61,321 nucleotides of DNA. Origin: Henriciella sp. (GTDB lineage Bacteria; Pseudomonadota; Alphaproteobacteria; Caulobacterales; Hyphomonadaceae). The stretch lies in NCBI GenBank assembly GCA_002733705.1, contig NVWP01000036.1, positions 1 to 61,321 of the forward strand, in the 5' to 3' direction. Positions 1 to 6,348 of this stretch are shown one piece after another. Made by a program: the position numbers and the translations under genes. Numbering within the stretch: position 1 is the stretch's first letter; each line of letters opens with the position of its first letter. The notes beneath the pieces are model-generated. The model did no database searches and had not been told where the DNA came from. It worked only from the letters and a program-made list of their open reading frames with translations.

Positions 1-5
1 CCCGG

Positions 6-27
6 CCCTTCTCCCGAGGGAGAAGGG
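6..27. repeat. Perfect 10-bp inverted repeat (REP-like hairpin)
   Basis: The arms CCCTTCTCCC and GGGAGAAGGG are separated by only GA, giving a perfect GC-rich hairpin. It lies just downstream of the stop codon of the minus-strand photolyase gene. Short palindromes of this kind are scattered through many alphaproteobacterial genomes. It has no clear T-tract on the minus strand, so I call it a REP-like element rather than a terminator, although it may stabilise 3' ends. Confidence 0.5.
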
Positions 28-48
28 AGAAGGAAGAAAGAGAAAAGC

Positions 49-1542
49 CTAACCCAACCCACTCAAGAAATTCGCCGCCGTCTTCAGATGGCCGTCCCGC
101 TTCTCCTCATCCATCTTCTCGGCCATGGACACCATCATCGCCCAGCGCGGATTGCCCGACAGCTGTTCGCGGTTGCGCCAGATCCAGCGCCAGTAGAGCC
201 CGTCCCAGACATCGCACCACTCGCCTTTCTCATGGTTGCCCATCTTGCGGACATAGGCAGAGCCGGAGAAATAGGGCTTGGTCGTGATGCGCCCGCCATC
301 GGCATTCTGGCTCATCGCATAGGCGTTCGGCACCATGACCCAGTCATAGCTGTCGGCGAACATCTCCATGAACCATTTATAGATATCGTCGGGGTCGATC
401 TCGCAGATGAACATGAAGCCGCCGAGCACCATCAGCCGCTCGATATGGTGGCAGTAGCCGGTCGCCAGCACGCGCTTGATGGTGTCGTCGATGGGGGCGA
501 TCCCCGTCTCCCCGGTCCAGAAGCTTTCCGGCAGCTTGCGCGTATGGCCCCAATGATTGGTCGTGCGCATCGGCACGCCGATATCCTCATAGGTCGCGCG
601 CATGAATTCGCGCCAGCCAATGACCTGCCGGATGAACCCTTCGGCCGAATTCATCGGGATATCTCTGTGTTCGATGAAGGCTTTCGCGGCATCCAGAACC
701 AGCTGCGGCGTGAGAAGCCCGATATTCAGCATCGGCGTGATCGCCGAATGCCAGAGCAGGGTCTCGCCCTCCAAAATGGCGTCCTCATAGGGCCCGAACT
801 GCTCGAACCGCTCATTCAGGAACGCGCCCAGCCAGCTCTCGGCATCCTCATGGTTGGTCGGCCACCAGAGCGTGTCGAGCGATCCGTAATTGTCCGGGAA
901 GTCTTCCTCGACAGATTTGCGCGCTTCTTCCTCCAGCTCGTCCGGCTCGCGTGGCGCCAGCTGAGGTACACTGTCTCTCAGTTTCTTCGGGACCTTCTTG
1001 CGGTTCTCATCGTCAAAGCTCCACTGGCCGCCCTTCGGCTTGTCGCCGTCCATCAGCACATCGAAATGGCGGCGCTGGCGTTTGTAGAACTCGGCCTGGA
1101 ACCAGGATTTGTTATCCTCCCGCCAGGCGCGGTTCTGGCCCGGTGTGTTCAGGAAGAGCGGGGTCCTGATCAGGGTGAGGTCCAGATCGTGATCCTCGCA
1201 ATAGGATCGAAGGCGCTTTTCCAGAATGAAATCCACCGGGTCGCAGGCCATCACCTCTTTCGTCCCCGCTTTGGCGAGGCGTGCTATAAGAGGCTTCAGA
1301 AGCGCTTTGCCCGCCTCATAGCGGATATATTCAAATTCCGGTTTCAGCCCTTCCAGCCGCTTGGCATAGCGCGCCATGCTGGCCCGGTGCAGCCAGAGTT
1401 TCTGCTTGTGAAAGCGCATTGGATATTGCCGGTCGCCGAAGAACAGCGTGTCCTCGATCAGACAGATCCGGTCCGGGCGCTTGTCGAGGCCGGGATGGTG
1501 GTTGAACAGCTGGTGGGGGAATATCAGAAGCGCTTTGGTCAT
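49..1542 (-). CDS. Cryptochrome/photolyase family protein (FeS-BCP/PhrB clade), Fe-S ligands missing
   Basis: A 497-residue flavoprotein of the deoxyribodipyrimidine photolyase-related (PhrB, (6-4) photolyase) family, close to the usual length of about 507. The N-terminal Rossmann-like antenna domain starts at residue 1 (LLIFPHQLF). The FAD-binding helical half carries the family signatures GYCHHIERLM (362-371) and MSQNADGG (410-417). Known members bind a [4Fe-4S] cluster through four cysteines, one before the HHIQRLM motif and three in the block between the MSDYC and CP..LYW motifs. Here the first position reads IDDTI, the block 434-450 is shortened, and only Cys443 remains. Repair of UV photoproducts is the likely role, but a photoreceptor function is possible. 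Start is ATG with a weak ribosome site. Confidence 0.85.
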   Translation of the reverse strand: MTKALLIFPHQLFNHHPGLDKRPDRICLIEDTLFFGDRQYPMRFHKQKLWLHRASMARYAKRLEGLKPEFEYIRYEAGKALLKPLIARLAKAGTKEVMACDPVDFILEKRLRSYCEDHDLDLTLIRTPLFLNTPGQNRAWREDNKSWFQAEFYKRQRRHFDVLMDGDKPKGGQWSFDDENRKKVPKKLRDSVPQLAPREPDELEEEARKSVEEDFPDNYGSLDTLWWPTNHEDAESWLGAFLNERFEQFGPYEDAILEGETLLWHSAITPMLNIGLLTPQLVLDAAKAFIEHRDIPMNSAEGFIRQVIGWREFMRATYEDIGVPMRTTNHWGHTRKLPESFWTGETGIAPIDDTIKRVLATGYCHHIERLMVLGGFMFICEIDPDDIYKWFMEMFADSYDWVMVPNAYAMSQNADGGRITTKPYFSGSAYVRKMGNHEKGEWCDVWDGLYWRWIWRNREQLSGNPRWAMMVSMAEKMDEEKRDGHLKTAANFLSGLG

Positions 1543-1644
1543 TGCGGGGCTTGAGCTAGGCCGAACGCTTCACAGGCAAAGACGGTAAAACCGCTGGCGC
1601 GCCATTGCGGGGAACAGGGATTCCCTGCCATTAGTAAGTCAGCG

Positions 1645-3402
1645 ATGACTGACGAAACCGATCTTCCCGGCGATGATGAGCGCGACGACGCGACTTTCTC
1701 CATGTTTGCGGAGGAAGAAGCGCCCGCGCCCGGCACCGGCCAGCCTTCCTATCAGGTGCTGGCGCGCAAATACCGCCCCAAACTCTTCTCCGACCTGATC
1801 GGTCAGGAGGCGATGGTGCGCACGCTGCGCAATGCGTTCGAGATGAACCGCATCGCCCACGCCTTCATGCTGACCGGGGTGCGCGGCGTCGGCAAGACGA
1901 CGACGGCCCGGCTCCTGGCGCGCGCCTTCAATTATGAGGGCGAGGATCATCCCGGCCCCAGCCTCAAGCTCGACCCGCCGGGCGAGCACTGCAAGGCAAT
2001 CATGGAAAGCCGCCACCCGGACGTGCTGGAGCTGGACGCCGCCTCCCGCACCGGCGTCGCGGATATGCGCGACCTCCTGGATGGCGTGCGCTACTCGCCG
2101 GTGTCTGCGCGCTACAAGGTCTACATCATCGACGAAGTTCACATGCTGTCGACCGCGTCCTTCAACGCGCTCCTCAAGACGCTGGAAGAGCCGCCGCCGC
2201 ATGTGAAGTTCATCTTCGCCACCACCGAAATCCGCAAGGTGCCGGTGACGGTTCTCTCGCGCTGTCAGCGCTTTGATCTCAAACGCCTCGATACAGGCGA
2301 GCTTGCCGCGCACCTTGGAAAGATCGCGTCGCGCGAAGGCGCCAGGATTTCAGAAGAGGGCATCACCCTCATTGCCCGCGCCGCCGAAGGCTCTGTCCGC
2401 GACGGCCTCTCCATCCTCGATCAGGCGATTGTGCAGGGTCTCGACGGCGGAGAGATCACCGGCGAAGCGGTCCGCGACATGCTCGGCCTCGGCGACCGGC
2501 TCCGGCTGCTCGACGCATTCGAATATGCCGTGACTGGCAAGGCGTCCGAGGCGGTCAACGAGATCAACGACCAGATGCAGATCGGCGCCGACGCGCTGAT
2601 CCTGATGAAGGACCTTCTGGAGATCGCCGCAGATGTCGCCACCATCCAGGCGATGGGCGACAATTACAATCTGCCCGGCCCCTCGGACTGGACCAAACGC
2701 ACCCGCCAGATCGCCGACAGCGTCACCCCGGCGCAGGCCCAGCGCAACTGGCAGATCCTGCTGTCGGGCTATCGCGACACCCAGAGCGCGCCCGAAGCCG
2801 ATGTCGCCCTGCGCATGGTCATTCTGCGCCTTGTGACGGCGGCGGGTCTGCCCTCGCCGGAAGACGCGGCCCGGATGATTGCCGAAGGCGGCGGTAGCAG
2901 CGGCTCCAGCGCACGGGGGCAGGGCGGCAAGTCGGACCCGAACGTTGTCCCTGTTGGCGGCGATCCCGGCGCGCGCCTCTCCAAGTTTGAAGACGTGCTC
3001 GACCTTCTGGAAAAGGAGCGCGAGCCGGTCCTCTGGGGCGAGGCGAAAGCCTATATCCGCCCGTCGGTTTTCGCAGACGGCACGATCAGCTGCGACCTCA
3101 AGGATGGCGCGCCTGTTGATCTTCTGCGCCGGCTGACAGACTTCCTCGAAATCGCCACCGGCCATGAATGGGATGTCAGCACCAAGAAAGGCGAGACGCC
3201 GGGCGAAACCATCAGCGAACGCGAGGACCGCCTGAAGCGTGAACGCATCGAGGCGGTGAAGTCGGATACCGATGTCGCTGCTGCGATCAGCGCCATTCCG
3301 GGCCTCACAATTCTCGACGTGCGCGGCAGCGACACACTTGAAGAGCCCGCTGCAGAGGACAATGTCGTCCCCTTGCGCGTCGCCAGTCAAAGGAAAGGGT
3401 AG
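1645..3402 (+). CDS. dnaX: DNA polymerase III subunit gamma/tau
   Basis: The clamp-loader ATPase that loads the beta clamp and couples the replisome, 585 residues. An acidic N-terminal extension of about 35 residues precedes the AAA+ core. The Walker A GVRGVGKTT is at about 78-86 with Lys84. The IIDEVHML Walker B and the SRC arginine-finger motif are intact, and the C-terminal third is of tau type. Normal DnaX has a four-cysteine zinc module after Walker A. Here that site reads DPPGEHCKAI and keeps only Cys115. First gene of the conserved dnaX-ybaB-recR operon, with 5 bases before the next start. I see no obvious slippery A-run for a programmed frameshift. Confidence 0.96.
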   Translation: MTDETDLPGDDERDDATFSMFAEEEAPAPGTGQPSYQVLARKYRPKLFSDLIGQEAMVRTLRNAFEMNRIAHAFMLTGVRGVGKTTTARLLARAFNYEGEDHPGPSLKLDPPGEHCKAIMESRHPDVLELDAASRTGVADMRDLLDGVRYSPVSARYKVYIIDEVHMLSTASFNALLKTLEEPPPHVKFIFATTEIRKVPVTVLSRCQRFDLKRLDTGELAAHLGKIASREGARISEEGITLIARAAEGSVRDGLSILDQAIVQGLDGGEITGEAVRDMLGLGDRLRLLDAFEYAVTGKASEAVNEINDQMQIGADALILMKDLLEIAADVATIQAMGDNYNLPGPSDWTKRTRQIADSVTPAQAQRNWQILLSGYRDTQSAPEADVALRMVILRLVTAAGLPSPEDAARMIAEGGGSSGSSARGQGGKSDPNVVPVGGDPGARLSKFEDVLDLLEKEREPVLWGEAKAYIRPSVFADGTISCDLKDGAPVDLLRRLTDFLEIATGHEWDVSTKKGETPGETISEREDRLKRERIEAVKSDTDVAAAISAIPGLTILDVRGSDTLEEPAAEDNVVPLRVASQRKG

Positions 3403-3407
3403 CCCCC

Positions 3408-3737
3408 GTGGGAATGAAAGACCTCTCGAAGATCATGCAGCAGGCCCAGGAAATGCAGGCCAAGATGCAGGAAGCCCAGCAGAAGGTCGAGCAGATCGAA
3501 GCTGAAGGCATTGCGGGCGCGGGCCTTGTGAAAGTCCGCCTGAAAGGCAAGGGCGAGATGATCGGGCTCAATATCGATCCCTCCCTGCTGGAAGACGACG
3601 CCGAAATTATCGAAGACCTTGTGAAGGCCGCCCATAGCGATGCGCGCAAACGCCTTGATGAGGAAATGGAAAAGGCGATGAAGGAAGCCACATCTGGCTT
3701 CGGCGGCATGATGCCCGGCTTCAAGATGCCGTTCTAG
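3408..3737 (+). CDS. YbaB/EbfC family nucleoid-associated protein
   Basis: A small DNA-binding protein of 109 residues that in other bacteria forms a tweezer-like dimer on DNA. It has a glutamine/methionine-rich N-terminal coiled coil (QQAQEMQAKMQEAQQ), the core VKVRLKGKGEMIGLNIDPSLL, and a glycine/methionine-rich tail. The GTG at 3408 sits about 8 bases after AGGAAAGGG, better spacing than the ATG at 3414, so I chose GTG. It lies between dnaX and recR in the usual order, which suggests a link to replication and repair. Confidence 0.95.
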   Translation: MGMKDLSKIMQQAQEMQAKMQEAQQKVEQIEAEGIAGAGLVKVRLKGKGEMIGLNIDPSLLEDDAEIIEDLVKAAHSDARKRLDEEMEKAMKEATSGFGGMMPGFKMPF

Positions 3738-3752
3738 GAAGCCCAGCTCGCG

Positions 3753-4352
3753 ATGAGCCAGAAGAGCGCCGGACCGGAAATCCTGAAAATGATCGAGCTG
3801 ATCGGGAAGCTTCCCGGTCTGGGGCCGCGCTCGGCCCGGCGGGCGGCGCTGCATCTGCTTAAGCGCAAGGACCAGCTCCTGCTGCCGCTGGCTGACGCCC
3901 TGGCTGAGGCGGGCAACCGTATCGAGCAGTGCAAGACCTGCGGAAATTACGACACGCTGCAGCCCTGCGCCGTCTGCCAGTCCACGGGCCGCGATGACAG
4001 TGTCATCTGCGTGGTCGAGGATGTGCCGGACCTCTGGGCGCTGGAGCGCGCGAGCGCCTTTCGCGGACGTTATCACGTCCTCGGCGGCGTGCTGTCACCG
4101 CTGGACGGGATTGAGCCCGAAGACCTCACCATCGGGATGCTGGTCGACCGGGTCAAAACCGGCGAGGTGCGTGAAGTGATCTTTGCTCTGAGCGCCACGC
4201 TCGATGGGCAGATTACGGTCGATTATGTCCGCGACCAGCTGGAAGGGCTTGATGTCACCACCACACGGCTTGCCCAGGGCGTGCCGCATGGTGGGGAGCT
4301 GGATCATCTCGATGAAGGCACGCTGGCAGCGGCCATGCGGTCCCGGCGCTAA
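3753..4352 (+). CDS. recR: Recombination mediator RecR
   Basis: A component of RecFOR-dependent gap repair, acting with RecO to load RecA on single-stranded DNA. At 199 residues it is the normal length. It carries an N-terminal helix-hairpin-helix ([13 protein letters not shown]), an intact C-x2-C-x8-C-x2-C zinc finger (Cys60, 63, 72, 75) and a Toprim domain starting ICVVED. It is the last gene of the dnaX operon, 15 bases after ybaB. It converges on the glutathione transferase gene with only 5 bases between the stop codons. Confidence 0.97.
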   Translation: MSQKSAGPEILKMIELIGKLPGLGPRSARRAALHLLKRKDQLLLPLADALAEAGNRIEQCKTCGNYDTLQPCAVCQSTGRDDSVICVVEDVPDLWALERASAFRGRYHVLGGVLSPLDGIEPEDLTIGMLVDRVKTGEVREVIFALSATLDGQITVDYVRDQLEGLDVTTTRLAQGVPHGGELDHLDEGTLAAAMRSRR

Positions 4353-4357
4353 CCTCC

Positions 4358-4978
4358 CTATTCGACAGCGCGCTCCTTCGCGCGCTTCCAGGCTGGGCGG
4401 TCCATGTTGCGCTGATAATAGGCCTGCAAATTCTTGTAGGGGCCAAGCTCTCCCAGCCGCTCGGCCATATTGCAGACATAGGTGACGCCGATATCGGGCG
4501 CCTGGAATTTGTCGCCGAGGATGTAGTCACGATCGGCGAGCTGCTGGTCGAGCAGGCCAAGATGCAGCGGCACCTCACCATCGGCAAACGCCTTGTAGAC
4601 CGGAGAGGGATTGTCGCCCTCGCGGGCCTGCAGCATCCGCAGGAAAAGCGGCAGGAAGGCTGAGCCTTCCGGATAGTGCAGCCAGCGCTGGAATTCGGCC
4701 CAGGCCTGCTTGTCGGACCGCGGCGGGGCGAGTTTGCCCTCCGGGTCATAATGATCGATCAGATAGGCGGCGATCGCGCCGGACTCTGTCAGCATGACCC
4801 CGTCGATCTCAAGCGTTGGAGACTTGCCGAGCGGCGTGGCTTCCTTGAGGTCTTCCTGCGATCGGAAGGTCTCCGGATGGCGGTGATAGACTTTCAGCTC
4901 ATAGTCGAGGCCAAGCTCTTCCAGCAGCCAGACAGTGAAGATCGAGCGCCCGATGCGCAGATGATGGAGAAGGATCAT
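4358..4978 (-). CDS. Glutathione S-transferase family protein
   Basis: A cytosolic 206-residue protein with the two-domain GST layout. The thioredoxin-like N-terminal half includes the conserved cis-proline region KSPTLEIDG and the glutathione gamma-glutamyl contact ESGAIAAYL. The helical C-terminal half carries the capping-box aspartate region (APDIGVTYVCNMAERLG). No specific substrate can be read from the sequence. It lies 18 bases downstream of the sugar dehydrogenase gene on the same strand and may be co-transcribed with it. Confidence 0.9.
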   Translation of the reverse strand: MILLHHLRIGRSIFTVWLLEELGLDYELKVYHRHPETFRSQEDLKEATPLGKSPTLEIDGVMLTESGAIAAYLIDHYDPEGKLAPPRSDKQAWAEFQRWLHYPEGSAFLPLFLRMLQAREGDNPSPVYKAFADGEVPLHLGLLDQQLADRDYILGDKFQAPDIGVTYVCNMAERLGELGPYKNLQAYYQRNMDRPAWKRAKERAVE

Positions 4979-4996
4979 ATAGAGGTTTCCCGTGGC

Positions 4997-6223
4997 CTAT
5001 TCGTTGCGGTCGATGCGGTAAATGACGCCGTCCATATTGGCGGTCGCCGCGTAGAGATTGCCGTCGGGGCCGATAACGACGTCGCGGAAGGGGATTTCGA
5101 GGTCTGCCATGAGATCGGTCTGACCTGTGACATTGCCCTCCTCATCCAGCATGACATGGACGAGTTTCTGCCCGCGCGGGCCGTTCATGGCACCGATGAT
5201 GAGATCGCCCTGCCATTCGGGCCAGACATCGCCGCTGACCAGCGCCATGCCTGAAGGGGCGATGGAGGGCACCCATTTGATGACGGGCTGCTCCATACCG
5301 GGCGCTTCGGTTTCCTCACTTATGATCGTGCCATCATAATTGACGCCGTAGGTGATGGCCGGCCAGCCATAATTCTTTCCAGACTCAATACGGTTGAGCT
5401 CATCGCCACCCTTCGGCCCGTGCTCATGAGCCCAGAGGATTTCGCGGGCGTCGTCCCAGACAAGGCCCTGAACGTTGCGGTGGCCGTAGCTCCATACGCC
5501 GGGCGTGCCGTCTTCACCGTCGATGAAGGGATTGTCGTCCGGAAAGGAGCCATCCGTGTTCAGACGCACGATCGTGCCGTGATAATTCTGCGGGTTCTGC
5601 GCCTCTTCCATATAGCGGAAGCCTTCACCGAGCGTGATGATCAGCGTTCTGTCGGGAAGGAAAGCCAGGCGGCCGCCATAATGGTGGGAGGTTTCGCGCG
5701 GGGCGCCCGTGAAGATTTCCTGCACATCGGTCAGCTCGCTGGCATCCTCTGACAGAACGCCTGAGACAACGGCCGTGGTGTTCTCTTCGTCGACACCCTT
5801 TGCGAAGGCGAGGTAGAGCTTGCGGTTGCTGGAAAAGTCCGGATCGAGCGCCATTGCGAAATAGCCGCCCTGGGCATTCACATGCGCCTCTGGCGTTCCG
5901 GCGACGGGATCCGGCAGGAGATCTCCATCGCGCAGGATACGTATCGCGCCATCGCGTTCGGTAATCAGCATGGTGCCGTCGGGCAGGAACAGCATGTCCC
6001 ACGGAAAGGTGAGCCCTGTGGCGACGGGGATCAGGCGAAAACCGTCCTTGCTGATGAGGGCCTCAGCCTCTGTCTCCTGCGTTTTTGTACCGGCGCCCGC
6101 CTCGTCTTCGGATGCCGAGGTTTCTTCGGGGGCGCCGGGTGAGGTGCCGGCCGTGTCGCTGGCCTGTTGAGAGCAGGCCGCAGCCAGGAAAAGGGCGCTG
6201 GCCGTCAGGGAGAGAATTCTCAT
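4997..6223 (-). CDS. PQQ-dependent sugar dehydrogenase, lipoprotein (YliI-like)
   Basis: A soluble aldose sugar dehydrogenase/glucose-sorbosone dehydrogenase family beta-propeller of 408 residues. The N-terminus has a lipoprotein signal ending LAAAC (lipobox, Cys17), followed by a low-complexity acidic linker to about residue 60. Family hallmarks are VATGLTFPWDMLFLPDG, HHYGGRLAF, YGHRNVQGL and EHGPKGGDELN, which supply the PQQ- and calcium-site histidine and acidic residues. Expected to oxidise periplasmic sugars and pass electrons to the respiratory chain. The actual substrate is unknown. It lies downstream of the TonB receptor terminator, so it has its own transcription. Confidence 0.93.
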   Translation of the reverse strand: MRILSLTASALFLAAACSQQASDTAGTSPGAPEETSASEDEAGAGTKTQETEAEALISKDGFRLIPVATGLTFPWDMLFLPDGTMLITERDGAIRILRDGDLLPDPVAGTPEAHVNAQGGYFAMALDPDFSSNRKLYLAFAKGVDEENTTAVVSGVLSEDASELTDVQEIFTGAPRETSHHYGGRLAFLPDRTLIITLGEGFRYMEEAQNPQNYHGTIVRLNTDGSFPDDNPFIDGEDGTPGVWSYGHRNVQGLVWDDAREILWAHEHGPKGGDELNRIESGKNYGWPAITYGVNYDGTIISEETEAPGMEQPVIKWVPSIAPSGMALVSGDVWPEWQGDLIIGAMNGPRGQKLVHVMLDEEGNVTGQTDLMADLEIPFRDVVIGPDGNLYAATANMDGVIYRIDRNE

Positions 6224-6289
6224 GGGGGCTCCGGTAACTGTCTGTGGGGTAATCTAGGGGCTTGGCCCGCCAACTCAATTGATGGGGTC

Positions 6290-6324
6290 AAAAGAAAGGG
6301 GCGGCCCGTTACCCGGGCCGCCCC
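6290..6324 (-). terminator. Rho-independent terminator of the TonB-dependent receptor gene
   Basis: Perfect 11-bp GC-rich arms at 6298-6308 and 6314-6324 enclose a 5-base loop. On the minus strand they are followed by TTTCTTTTG. The hairpin begins about 25 bases after the receptor stop codon, so the receptor is a separate transcription unit. Confidence 0.85.
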
Positions 6325-6348
6325 CTCAATTTCAGTCAGGCTGTGTAT

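Noticed and set aside
88-1554. Long open frame antisense to the photolyase gene
   Set aside because: It mirrors the third-position GC bias of the real gene, has no recognisable domain, and is a shadow frame.
2350-3390. Long open frame antisense to dnaX
   Set aside because: No family features; explained by codon bias of dnaX on the other strand.
1645-3402. Programmed frameshift producing gamma from dnaX
   Set aside because: No A-rich slippery heptamer with a following hairpin was seen.
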